From contig JAGPNK010000009.1 in NCBI GenBank assembly GCA_020746835.1, positions 1,116,001 through 1,180,000 of the forward strand: 64,000 nucleotides of DNA, written 5' to 3'. The notes beneath the pieces are model-generated. The model was given only the letters and a program-made list of their open reading frames with translations, had not been told where the DNA came from and made no database searches. Below, in pieces: positions 12,080 through 23,351 of this stretch. The position numbers were made by a program, and so were the translations under genes. How positions within the stretch are numbered: position 1 is the stretch's first letter; every line of letters starts with the position of its first letter. The stretch is from Stachybotrys elegans. Taxonomy: Eukaryota; Ascomycota; Sordariomycetes; Hypocreales; Stachybotryaceae.

Positions 12080-12746
12080 AGATACGACTTGGGACACAGC
12101 CAATGCATGGCTTTGAGCCACAGCCAGTTGGTTGAGGAGGAGACATGCTGTATTTGGCCAGCAGTCATTTTCTTAGCTTACTTTAGTATTCGTCAACAGG
12201 TAGCAACATGTGAACCAAACAGCCTCCGAGTACTCGTGGCCATTTAGAGATACCATCATAATCAGTGCACCTAGGAAGTATCTAGGAATTAGGTAGACAT
12301 GAGCGATGTGGAATGTCCACTGATCCTCGTCTCGCATCATATCGCATCCTCAACAGTCCCTGTCAGCATTGTGCCATTGTCTTAGTAGTACAGCAAGAGT
12401 TCGCCGCTTGTGCAGCCCCTACACTGGTATTCACGTGATGGCAGAACCGAGGGAAGTACCTAAGCAATTGGACTTGCCGCATAATGCTGTGGCTGCCTTG
12501 GTAGCTGGCTTGGAGGAAGGCAGTCGCTGAGTGCGCAGGACCCACTTTCCTGGCAATTCCTTGGAAGCCTGCAAACAGCCAGCTTCCTTTTCGCTTCAAC
12601 CTTCAATCAGATCTTTCTCCGTGTCGACTTGGCGGGAGATGGATTTCCTCCCCCAAGGACAGCAACGATGCTGCTACCTACGAACTCTCTCTTCAATTTG
12701 GCCATCACCAACATCACCACCATTCGCCCGCCCGCCCGCCCGCTCG
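12080..12746. other. Intergenic 0.7 kb with (GCCC)n tract
   Basis: Ends in short GCCC repeats (about 12726-12743) immediately before a candidate ATG at 12747. No supported gene inside. Confidence 0.5.
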
Positions 12747-13757
12747 ATGACAGACGACGTCCCTTCCCTCAAGAGCATCAACAATTCTGCTTCCTACGAA
12801 GTCCCTTCAATCCCACCATCACCATCGCTCGCCCGCCTGTTTGCCCGCCTGTCTGCTCGCCTGCCCGCCAATGTAAGTATTATTGGCTTCCTTGTTGATA
12901 TTTGATGTGGATTTTGAGGCGACTAACTTGGTGCAGAGGACCCTAACAGATAGTAAGCATCTCCCGCACTATACACGTTGCCACAGAATTGACCAGCCAT
13001 TGTACTTGTGTAGACGCACTCTCTAAGTAAGTCTCACCCTAGATATAGAACTAGCTCTGCGTGAAACAGAGGCTAACGCATAGCTCTTTTCTTTCAGCAA
13101 ACAATGTCTGAGGTAGTACTCTTGATATATGATGGCAATTTGGCAATTTGGCTCATGGTATACCAACAGCAAGAAGATGCTGCTGCTGCGGTGCAGCAGG
13201 TAAGTCTAGCTCTAACACTCTCTGGTATCAAAGAGTACTATGCTGACTATAGTCTGTTAGCTACTAGACGCTGCTGTCAGCATCGAGACTGCAAGTCTTT
13301 TACCAGCCAGAGATAGGATTACAGGTATACTGACGTGGGGAAGGGCGTGCCTATGGCCTCGGTTGAGGCGAATGTAAGTTTCCTGGATCCTGCGTACAGC
13401 AGAGCTTTTGCTAGCTGTAGATGCTAGGTGTTATATATGCTGACTTGATGAAGGAAGAACAAGTGGCCTTGCCAGAGGCAAGTGTAAGTTTGCTGGAGCA
13501 ACCTGTGTATAGCAGGTCTTTGCTATTATAGATATGCTGACTTAATAAAGGACAACGATACAGTCTCTGAAGGCGAACGTAACTAGCAACCACCAGAAGA
13601 CGAAGACGGAGAACACGAAGACGGAGAACACGAAGACGAAGTAGACGAAGAAGAAGAAGAAGAAGAAGAAGAAGAAGAAGAAGAAGAAGAAGAAGAAGAA
13701 GAAGAAGAGGAGGAGGAGGAGGAGGAGGAGGAGGAGGAGGAGGAGGAGGAGGAATAA
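12747..13757 (+). CDS. Possible multi-microexon gene with tandem exon-intron repeats
   Basis: The first candidate exon (12747-12872, 42 codons, Ser/Pro/Ala/Leu/Arg-rich) ends exactly at GTAAGT, with a GACTAAC branch and GTGCAG acceptor before 12937. Downstream are very short candidate exons bounded by GTAAG donors and TAG/CAG acceptors. Three 30-nt exons (13170-13199, 13344-13373, 13454-13483) each precede GTAAGT, and a fourth related unit starts near 13551. A final acidic frame (13587-13757) encodes Q-P-P-E-D then poly-Glu and stops. I could not thread one uninterrupted frame through all the small exons, so the model is tentative. It could instead be a decayed repeat or a non-coding transcript. 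Confidence 0.3.
13239..13590 (+). repeat. Degenerate tandem repeat, about 87-110 bp unit, carrying intron signals
   Basis: Units begin at TATGCTGAC-like sequence near 13239, 13326, 13436 and 13533. Units two and three share an AAG, a 30-nt segment ending in GAGGCRA, then GTAAGTTT, and a TGTATAGCAGG-like stretch leading to TAG. CTGAC resembles a branch point and GTAAGT a donor. Confidence 0.55.
13647..13754 (+). repeat. (GAA)20(GAG)15 microsatellite
   Basis: Twenty GAA triplets (13647-13706), then fifteen GAG triplets (13707-13751) and one GAA, directly followed by TAA. On the plus strand this is a poly-glutamate run preceded by DEDGEHEDGEH repeats; on the minus strand it gives meaningless poly-Leu/Phe/Pro frames. 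Confidence 0.9.
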
Positions 13758-13819
13758 GAAGAAGAAGAAGCTTAGCATGGTGGACAAGTTTTGACGGAAT
13801 TTTGTTATTGGCTGCGTGG

Positions 13820-15670
13820 CTACGGACATGATTCTCCCAATAATACAATGCTGTCAAAATCTGGTACATCACTCTTCAATCCTGATACAGCCGAATTGAT
13901 CACTTCCTTCACCCTCTCCGACCGGGGAGTAATATTAACACGGTATGGTTTGGGCTTGGTAACCATGCCAGCTGTTATCAAGTCAAGTTAGCTATGCATT
14001 CACGGCCTCTGGTGCTGATAGCAAGACGTACAAATTTTATCGTCCAAACTCAATGGCGGCGCGCCTGCCTGAGGAGCAATGTTGAAGGCCCAGATAATTC
14101 GGGCTATCACAATAAACAGCGACGCCTCCGCCACGAAAATGCCTTGGCAGACGCGACGGCCGAAGCCATAGTGGAAGTGGTCTCTCTTGCGAAAGTCAGG
14201 GTGGTTCACGCAGGCTGATGCGTGGAGGTCGTTGCCCAGAAATCGCTCGGGGCGGAACTCGTCGCTATTGTCGTAGATTTCGGGGTCACGGCTGAGGGCT
14301 GTGACGTTGGGGAACACAATCGTCCCCTTGGGGATGCGGTGACCTTGGTACATGTCTTCTTCCGAATTGGCATGTGGCACACTTAGGCTGGTGATTGGTG
14401 CCCATCGGTGAACTTCTTTGATGAGAGCGCGCAGGTAGGGGAGATTCTGCTCGTCATCCCAGGTGGGGAGTCGCTCAGAGCCAACGACGAGGTCTAGCTC
14501 TATGAAAATCGTCAGTGTTATGCCAATGTACACCAGTAGATGATATCCTCACCTTCTTGGGCATTCTTCAAAGCTTCAGGATTCATAGCCATCACTTTGA
14601 AGAAGTTTTGCAGGATGCTGCTCGTTGTATCGGTTCCTGCTCCAATTAGGAGACTCAGAATACCAATCATCTTTTCCTCATTGATATTCTCTTCCTCTTC
14701 CATCCGCATCAGTGATGCGCCGAAGCAGTTTGGTGCCGTGCCAGCCTCGACTAGTGGCCTCAGGGCCGACAAAAATGCCTTGTGCAGAGCGGTTTCGCGC
14801 TTCTGCAAGTTATTTGCCATCTTGACCCATGGCTGGAATCTCTCAGGCAGCTTTTCCAGAATGGGGAAGAAGTCTACAAGCAGGGAGCCAGGCTGTGCAT
14901 CTGATAGGGGGTTAGCGGCCCGTGGATGTGATATGGGAGTGCAAAGAATATGACTTACAGTGAAGCATCTCTTCCCAGAGCTTAAAGAACTCGGTCATGA
15001 TGAAGTGACCAAGCTGCATGAGACGCACTCCATAGACAGCGCTGAACATGAAGCTGATGGAGTAGCGCTCGGCGTGATGCATAAAATCCGATGGTGCCTG
15101 CACAAGATCGCGAAGCATGATGGTGGATTCGTAATCCTGGTACTGCCGTAGGTTGAGAGACTGACGCGGGCCAAGCAGTCTGTGGTTGATGTTGCGCAGC
15201 CATCTGAACTGAGGGCCCGTGCTGATGGTGACCAGTCTCCATGTCCATGCACGTTCCCGGAACCCATTCTGAGATGGGCGATCTGAGTATATGTGACCCC
15301 TCTGCTCATCAGATATTGTTAGCCATCTACCTAACTCCAACTGGAGAATTGGCCGTACCTGTCCCAGCAGCTCCTTAGCCTCACGAGCTTTGTTGATGAT
15401 GAGCAGCGGTTGAGAACCAAACCACATCATCGTCATGGACCCAAACCTCTTGGCCAGCTTCAAGAGTTCCAGGTCAGGATTCCGGAACAACCTGGACAGC
15501 GTGATGAAGTTGCCAAAGACTGGCCATGGCTCAGGTCCAGGAGGGAAAGTGGCTTCAGTCTTTCTGTGCTTCTTGTCACGCCTTGCCTGGGCACATGCAA
15601 GCGTCCAACGGCAGATGACATAGAGGAAAGAGAGGACAAGGATGGTGGAGGTGTACTTTGAGCTCTCCAT
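13820..15670 (-). CDS. Cytochrome P450 (O-methylsterigmatocystin oxidoreductase-like)
   Basis: Five exons: 15670-15359, 15301-14959, 14900-14553, 14499-14032 and 13971-13820, 540 aa. The last exon restores the usual C-terminus (VTKPKPYRVNITPR), which is lost if the intron at 13972-14031 is ignored. N-terminal membrane anchor (residues 5-25), then the PPGP hinge. I-helix GAGTDTTSS near 305-313; ExxR E363-R366; FRPERF; haem-binding FGRRVCQG with Cys about 452. The group-I-like motifs match fungal P450s that oxidise aromatic polyketides; the substrate is unknown. It is divergent from an ABCG transporter (start-to-start 924 bp), suggesting co-regulation for making or clearing a small hydrophobic compound. 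Confidence 0.92.
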
Positions 15671-16594
15671 GTTGGAATCCTTAACGGAGTATGAGGAGGA
15701 CGAGCAAGAGACACACGAGACTCTGAAGATGGAATGGCCCTGAGCATGAGGAACAAAGTGGCATTGACCAGCCTATGACTTAATATCAGGGGATGGGAGG
15801 CAGTCAGCCTTAACCAGACCCAACTTTTCCTCTCGTCAGCTATGTTTAGCCTTACGCTCTACACTGTAGCGCGGTCTGGGTTCCGCACCTGGCGCGTCAA
15901 TCATCTACTACGTACACTTGACAATCCCGCTCCCCGGCACCCCAAGGTCATGCGCAGCCTCATGAAACGGACATGTGTGGACCTGGCTCCCACGACACGA
16001 CGCATCAGCGTGGCAATAAAACGGCGCAATGGGGGTGTGTCGTGATGTGGTGGTCAGGGCTTAGTCGATTTGCTGATCCTGGCCGAGCGGCCATGGATCC
16101 TTCGCAGAGCTTGATAAGCCATCGAGTCCAGTGTCTGCCCGTCGTCACTGGATCCAACATATGGAATCCTAACCCTGTCACCCGTTGGCGCATCGTGGCG
16201 CTGCCATGTATCGCCGAGCCTCGAGGTACTTGTCCTCCTGTGGTGGGCCTCTGTGGAGTTGGCCAGGGACAGCTAGGGGTAGCTCCGGATCCTACCCCGA
16301 TAGACAGGGAGCGCTGATGGTGCTACCGACGAAATTGGAAAGGATGCATAGCCCGGGGGCTCCTCTTGCTTGCGTGTAGCAGTATGGAGCCCATGGCATT
16401 GGCAGCTAGCGGTGGTCGCCTATCTGAACGGGTGCAGCTTGGCATTCTCCTTGTGGGATCGGACCACGGGCTTAGAAACAAGACGTCAATGGATTCTGTT
16501 TGTTTTCTAATTTCCTGTGGCATTCCTTCCCCATCTCTGGTCGGACTCCTTCAGAATCAAGAATTGGCTAAGTCGAGTGCTTCAGTTGGACGAC
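15671..16594. other. Shared bidirectional promoter region, P450 / ABC transporter
   Basis: The 0.9 kb between two divergent start codons. Some of it may encode a missing N-terminus of the ABC transporter (an open frame in another phase around 16366-16683), but no splice pair linking it was found. Confidence 0.5.
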
Positions 16595-19582
16595 ATGTCT
16601 TTGGAAAGCAACATATGTCTGAGTGGCGCCTCTCCGGTATCACTTACCAGAGAGAACGCCTGCAGTCCTGGCTTCTTCTGTAAGTATGGCCCGTCTGGTA
16701 TCTGTCGTCTTGTTCATTCTTCACTCGCACAAGGGCGACATTTACATCAACGAAATGCTGATACGTCAACAGGCCCAAATAATACCGAGGCACAACCGCC
16801 ACAGTATTGTCCACCAACTCCAGAATGCCTTATCACGCGTCTGCAATTCACGCGAAATATTTGTGAGCAGCCCCAGGGAATCTATGAGCCAGTGGTATGC
16901 CCCCCAGGCTACTACTGCAGCCGTGGAGGCCGGGAGATGAAGCCATGCCCATCCGGCCATTTCTGCCCCCTCGGCACAATGGAGCCCTTCCGATGCGGCA
17001 AGGCTTCCGTTTGCCCTCGAGGTTCTAGTCGGGAATTTGTCATGGATGGTTTCATCACCATCATTCTCATTGATCTGCTTCTCCTGGCCTTTATTGCTCG
17101 CTCGTTTCTCTCCTCGCGGCTTGCTGCCAGCAAAAGATCGCTTGGAAGCCGGTTCAAGGGGGAGAAGCTAGCCAGTGACAGCGACCTGGAAAAGAGAGGT
17201 GCAGCCATGGGCGTCACTACTGTTTGCTTTGGGGCCCATGTAGATGATTCCCTCCCTCTGGATAATATCGGCAAGTTTGTGGCCTCCGTCAAGACTTGTG
17301 TTGGGGTGAGCGACGTGGGCTTCTCGTTTGGCTTCGAGCAGCTTTCCTTGGTGATCGGTGGAAGAACCATCATCGCTCCTCAGTCAGGCTCCATCCCCGA
17401 AGGCACCGTATGGGGTGTGATGGGGCCTTCGGGTGCTGGAAAAAGTATGTGCTCCCTGTTGGTTACGGGACCTCGGAGTCGCTAACCACCCCCTTAGCCA
17501 GCTTTGTGAATCTCTTGATGGGGAAGATGACCCAGACAACCGGCAGTCTTTACATCAATGGACTGCCATCACAGGTTACGAGGTTTGTACCAGGCGGCAG
17601 CTGGAATGGAAGCAAAGCTATGCTAACCAGCGATGTGTCGTAGGTTCAAGAAAGTCATTGGCTATGTCCCGCAGGATGATGTCGTGATTCCCGAGTGCAC
17701 AGTTCGCGACAACATTCTCCATTCTGCCATGATCCGGCTCCCAAGGTCATGGACAGACGCCCAGCGAATGGAACACGTTGATAGTCTCATCTCTTGTCTC
17801 AATCTAACAGACATCCAACACAGGGTTGTGGGCGATACCTTTGCTTCCAACATTTCGGGCGGCCAGCGCAAAAGAGTCAGCATCGGCATCGAGATGGCCG
17901 CCGCTCCCATGGCTCTCGTCTTGGACGAACCAACTTCTGGATTGGATTCCACGGCCTCCCTCTCCATCATGAGCTTGCTTCAGGATCTGTCCAAGCAGGG
18001 TGTCACGATTGTTTGCATTCTGCACCAGCCGCGTTCGGAAATCCTCGACTTCATCGATGGAATCACCCTGCTGGGCAAGGGCCACCAGCTGTACCACGAT
18101 TCACTCCGTAGCCTCCCCAATTATCTCCGCAGCCTTGGTTACGATACTTCTGAATGGAGCAACATCACGGACGCAGCTCTGGACATCATCTCTGGCCAGG
18201 CAGCCTCCTTCTACGGTACCAGTGGCTCTAATATTATCGATTCACTCTCAAGATCCTGGCTAGCCTACCCCTCCAAGTCACCGCAGAGCTTCATCACGTA
18301 CGAGCAAGGCCGCTGCTCCAAGGAGCAGCTAGACTCTATCGCAAAGTCGGCTTCGCAGAGGGGCTTGCCGCGTTACAGGCAAATCTACCTTTGCTTCATG
18401 CGCTCCATGAAGCAGCAATGGCAGCGCAAGAACAGCTTCGTTCTCGAAATATCGGTCGGCGCAATCGCTGGACTGCTCATCGGCCTATCACTATATGAGC
18501 TGCGAGGCCAGCATTTCCAGGGGATTTACTATGCGCCATTCCAGATTCTCTCCAGCGCACTCAACTACACCACGGTTCCACAAGTTGGTCTGCTGTGCAA
18601 CACGGCGATCGGTAAGTTTCTACCCTCGAAGAAGATGAAGAAGATGAAGAAGATGAAGAAAGAAAAAGAGGGGTCTAGGCTGCATAGGCATTATAAAGAA
18701 AACTGTACGAGGATAGTCTTGCTAATATCTATCTAGGTCTGGCAGCATCTGCTCCTGGTGTCAAAATATTCGGCGAAGAGAGTATGTTACCACTCTATCA
18801 CATATGATTCCACAAAATGCTGACAGATCTGAAGAGCAAATGTACTGGCGCGAATCAAGCGCTGGCCACTCCCGCCTGGCATACTTTGTAGGGAAGACGC
18901 TATCGGCTTTCCCGCGCCTGATTGTCTCATCAATTCACTTCACCGCATTTTACTGCATTCTTGCTACGCCATGGATGCCATTCTGGAAGATGTTCTTGAC
19001 TAATTTGCTCTACTTTTATTGTGAGTCCATCGCCGCTGTGCTCTGTGTACTTTTTGGCTGACGCAGTCTAATGCAAGGCATCTACGGCCTCGCGTCCATC
19101 GTTTCCATGGTTGTTCGGAGGGAAGATGGGCCTCTTCTTGCCATGATTGTCAGCTTGATTGTCGGTGTCTTCTCGGGCTACGGCCCTCCCCTCAACAACG
19201 TGCAAGAATGGCATTTGGAGTGGCTGTGGCGTCTCTGCCCAGGTGTAAGTGCTTTCCCGCTTGACCTTTCCAGTCATTCGACGCTGTGGGTTGACTGACT
19301 CGTTCTTCAGATATGGTCGAGCGAGGCCTACTTCGATCAGCACCTGGCGCTCGTAGGTCATCTGTATGACTTAGACGCAGCAGCTGCTTGGACAGGCTAT
19401 GTCCGAGGGCGTTGTGGGGTTGATATGGCGTAAGATTCATCCTCTTAAAATGGCGGGAGGTGATTGCAGCTAACAAATAACCCAGTCTTCTATTTGTCAT
19501 CGGCACTGTATATCGTGTCCTCGCGTTTTTTGGTCTCATCTACTGCAACAAACCAAAGACAGGTTATAATAGTGGCAGCTAA
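16595..19582 (+). CDS. ABCG/White-type half transporter with Cys-rich ectodomain
   Basis: Nine exons: 16595-16679, 16773-17444, 17498-17582, 17644-18611, 18737-18781, 18835-19020, 19078-19244, 19311-19429 and 19486-19582, 807 aa. The N-terminus has repeated CPxGxxC motifs (CSPGFFC, CPPGYYCSRG, CPSGHFC), as in plant ABCG24/28 and yeast Adp1, then one transmembrane helix. The ATPase has Walker A GPSGAGK completed across the intron at 17445, ISGGQRKR signature, and Walker B LVLDEPTSGLD. A six-helix ABC2 domain ends the protein. Intron three uses a GTTTGT donor. An in-frame stop at 16508 blocks extension upstream; relatives usually have a longer ectodomain with a signal peptide, so the N-terminus may be truncated or lie in an unfound exon. 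Probable role: export of a hydrophobic compound, possibly the P450 product. Confidence 0.88.
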
Positions 19583-20550
19583 TTATTTATTATCACGATA
19601 TCAATGTAATACAACAGTTCTCATGAGAATCCCGTCGTTAACCTTCTTCCTCGTGATCCAGCCTCAGCCAGTTAGCAAGTATTTACCCTCACATCCCCTT
19701 TGGTCTTGCGATTTTCTAACCAATTGTTATCTTTTGATCTGACATCGTCTTTATCGTCAGAGGGGGCCTCCTCAAAGTCACTGGTCTGTATCTCATTGGG
19801 GCACACCAACGGGAAATCCCACATCCCCTTTGGTCCGGCAAAGTTGTCTACTCTCCGTGTGATTTGGATGATATTGTTACCCAGCCACCCTCATACGTTT
19901 TACACTTGATCAATTCAGCTTGCAGTGAGTCAATTTGCTATGGGATTCATGCTCAGGGGCGAGACTTGGGTGTTGATAGCTTCACACATTAAGTCGGAGT
20001 CGGTTCTGAAGGGTAACATTACCAGCAGCAGGTTTTCGATTGCTGCGGACTTTTGACCTCGAAAGATCCGAGGGATCATTTTGGCTCTTCATTATATGTT
20101 CATTGTGCGGAAATATTCCTAAGTCTACGGAGACCAGCTTTTGAGGCTTGCATCAGCTGAAGCCAGCTGTTGGTGACAGGTCTGCAAGTTGCCAACAGCC
20201 TAAATGCAAAAAAGGCCCTCTCTTCAGCCACCCTGGTAAATAAATTGCTTCAGCTGACTCTTTTTGTCTTCAATCCTTGCCTAACCTCCGAATATTCTCT
20301 TTTGGGTGCATCGAGAGTCTCAAAATTCCGCCACTACGCATACAATAATGACCTATTCCGGGGAGAATCAAGCTCCGAGGTCTTAGGACCTGCCTCTGCA
20401 CATATCCCGCTTAATAAATGTGGGCTTACGGGTGCATGCTTGTTCTTTTCTCATGGATATTAAATATCCTGGGATCCCTCGATGGAACCGAGCTCCTGCT
20501 CTCCAAGAATCACATACCCTGACGATCCAACCAGGCAGAAACACATCACC
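19583..20550. other. Intergenic 1.0 kb with a 16-bp direct repeat
   Basis: Contains two copies of CACATCCCCTTTGGTC at 19690-19705 and 19820-19835, 130 bp apart. Otherwise it is AT-rich and holds only chance frames; the right end is the promoter/leader of the small secreted protein. Confidence 0.6.
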
Positions 20551-20782
20551 ATGAAGTACTTCATTGTATTCTCTGCTATGGCTCTCTTTGCTGGCACCAA
20601 TGCCAACTGTCATGGTGATTGCAAAATTCAGTGTGGTTGTAGTGCGAGCTACAATCCTGCAGAATGTGTCGGTCGTTGCATGGCTGCTCGCTGCCCCGAG
20701 TAAGTCGGACCCTTCAAGGAACTGACAGGGACTGCTAACTTACCATCTTCTCTACAGGCAACCGTCTCAATCATATTGCTGA
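20551..20782 (+). CDS. Small secreted protein with eight cysteines
   Basis: Two exons, 20551-20699 and 20758-20782 (GTAAGT..CAG, intron with GCTAACTTAC branch), 57 aa. A 19-residue signal peptide (MKYFIVFSAMALFAGTNAN) precedes a mature peptide of under 40 residues. Its eight Cys lie in the order C-x3-C-x3-C-x-C-x8-C-x3-C-x4-C-x8-C; the eighth is supplied by the second exon. An even number of Cys in a tiny secreted peptide indicates a disulphide-stabilised fold, like many fungal effectors or antimicrobial peptides. No family is recognised and no activity is claimed. Without the intron the frame would end at 20703 with seven Cys, which supports the splice. Confidence 0.75.
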
Positions 20783-21811
20783 TGTTTGAAGGGTACGAAG
20801 GACTAGTCTTGGAACAGTGCGATATCATGGTGGCTATTTGGGCTATGGTATGGGAAATAGGAGATCAGGACAATGGGAAAGAGGGCCGCTCCGCCGATCA
20901 CAAATTATTCATTCCCCTTTAAATAATACACTGCTGTATTATCCCATCTTCCTATGCTCATATCCTATCCACGCACTCCCTCCCTATTCACCGCAATGAA
21001 GTACATTACCTGTTATGTGTTCCTCAGAGCTTGAGCCGTGTCAGACGGACCTACTTCCGGGCCGTACCGGCACAGTCAAAGTCAGGTAGGTTGAAGGAAT
21101 TCACTTGTACTTTTGTAGCAAGCATTGCGATTGATCCTCCACTAGAACACTCTTATATATAGATATATATATATTAATACTCTTCCTCCCTACAGCCTCA
21201 AGTTCTTACCGAATGTCTCAAGTATTCGTAGCAAAACACATGACAGGCAGAGCAAAGCTGCCCAAATACTCAACGTACATCGAGTTGGAAACGTTCAAAC
21301 ATGCGACGGCTATTAGTGGCAGGAATATCTTCGAGTCGCTTGATAGAACTGCCCCGACTCGGTCCAGCCGCTGGCTAAGAAGGTCGTCCCAAGTAGAAAT
21401 CCCTTGGCGGATTGGATGGTTCGCCTATCGAGCACTCATAAAGGTGGAACAGTTCTACAGGCGCCCCAGATGTACGGTATTGGTGAAAAGGGTAGGCCTC
21501 AAGTCCTAGTTCATTCCACGCTGTTTGGTGAATAACGAGAGCTCTTTGGACTTATGGGATCGAACCATCTCATAATTGACTCCAAATAACCCGGGCCGTG
21601 ATAATATGATGGAGTCCTTGGCTAATCACCCTGAGGGAAAGCTCCTCAACCCGGATATCAACTCCTATCTTTGGCCGGAGGCCTATAACCCGGACAAGGA
21701 TATCCAGTGTGTTTAAATTCAACGGAAGCCTGACTCTGGTAAAGGAGGGAGCTCAAATACCTCTAACAATCGTTGATTTAAATATAAACTGCTATTTCCT
21801 CGATCCAATGA
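20783..21811. other. Intergenic 1.0 kb, TA-rich stretch, no gene seen
   Basis: Includes an alternating TA stretch near 21155-21180 and an open frame 21213-21509 without domain or signal. Nothing supported. Confidence 0.5.
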
Positions 21812-23351
21812 TCACCCAAAAGTCCCAGTCCGTGCCTGCTCCCACATGCGTTGGGCCCCATCATCGTGCAAGCAGTAGATCCAAGGCAATTGGTACAGCT
21901 CTTTACCAACTGCTGACCAGTCGTAGAGTCCTAGTCGTTGGCAAGTTTCCAACATTAGGGGTGACAGCCATTGACAAGTTTTCTCTGTCGGAGTCGAGGC
22001 TCTGTAAATAAACAAAGTCCATAATAGTAGGGATGATTCTGGGTCTTGAATCTCTACAGCCGCGAGGTGAGACTCCTTGATGGCACCCTCCAGCCGGTCG
22101 GAGAGGAGCGGGTAGCTGGTGCAGTCCTGGCCATACTCTGGAAGCAGGGTAGTCATGAAGGCCAACAAGGCAAGGTATACTAAGCTGCCGTATCGGTCTT
22201 TGTTGTTACAGGACAATGTGGCGTAGGAAGAACAAGCTATCAGGCGAGAAAGAAGAGACAGCACCATTTCTGTATACTGTATCCCATCGAGCTTTTGGTT
22301 TCCGTCTTCCGCAAGACCATTGAGAAGCTGTGAGAAGGAGGTCACTTCCAGCAATGCAGCTGAAGCTTTACCAGAAACTGTAAAGTGCTGTCGCCTAGAG
22401 CCTTCGCCTTCAGCGTCATCTAAGAAGTTGCTTGTGAATACTGCACTTCCTTGAAACATGCTTGGTAGCCCAGTTCGAAGTGTAAGTTCCAAGTCGAGGC
22501 TAAGAAATGTCAAGATTTTGTTCAGGAAAATAGTTAGTTAAGAACATACCGTAAGGGTTTTAATGCCAATCCACGATTCTCTTGTAATAATTTGCCAATG
22601 CCCCCGCGCAGCTCAATCATCCGATAAAGCCCATTGAGGTGAGTTAGGCCGGTGGGATACTCGTGGTGGATCATTTGGTAGATAACGAGGGAAACGACAG
22701 AAGCAATGGCGTTATCTGTGGTGGGCTGGGGGCCTGATATTGTTCTGTTTACATGGGAATAGGCCTGTGAGATATGATGTAAAGCCGTTGTAGAGACCCT
22801 AGGCTTGCGTTCATAAATGCCAACATAAGATGCACATATAGCCAAGGTTGAGTGAAAATCTAGCAGCGTGTTAGAAGGGTCAGGGGATGGCTTGGTAGAC
22901 TAACATGCTGCATCGGACTGTATGCAATCCGCCCAGATGGACTTTAGTATATCGAACTTGGTACAGAACCTGGGTGGGAACAGTGCATCGCTAATGTCAA
23001 AGAACCCTACAAGATGGGTTAGAGTAAGCAGAACAGCCACCGTAGAGGGGTCAAGGTGGTCTAAGCCCACGTACATCGGTGCATCAGCTTGGTGGATTCA
23101 ATATCCAGCTGTTGTGGGAACACGGTTAAGGACAAATCGCTCCAGAGCAATGGATTTGGCCTTGAATTTCCGGCTATAGGTCCATTTCCCCAGGAGGTGA
23201 TGGTACGTCGCAGGTGGCCAAGGCCTACCGGCTTCTTGGTTGTTGGGCGAGGTCTGCCAGCATTCTTGCCTCTCATGACATGGGACCGAATCTTGCGCCG
23301 TTCCGACCTACTAACACCTGGCTCGCTTTGTACGATAAACTGCAGCTTCAT
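21812..23351 (-). CDS. Fungal-specific transcription-factor-domain protein without zinc cluster
   Basis: Four exons: 23351-23075, 23006-22905, 22859-22550 and 22499-21812, 458 aa. The N-terminus has the basic segment ERRKIRSHVMRGKNAGRPR typical of a class of fungal regulators in which this short motif replaces the Zn2Cys6 cluster. The rest is the helical fungal transcription-factor domain (regions such as LAICASYVGIY, MIELRGGIGKL). It probably acts in the nucleus as a regulator or co-regulator. It is divergent from an SDR gene starting at 24240, a common layout for a local regulator, but no target is known. Confidence 0.82.

Noticed and set aside
13411..13872. Minus-strand frames with poly-Pro/Leu/Phe
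   Set aside because: They are translations of the triplet microsatellite; the plus-strand poly-Glu frame is the natural reading.
21213..21509. 98-codon plus-strand frame
   Set aside because: No recognisable protein features.
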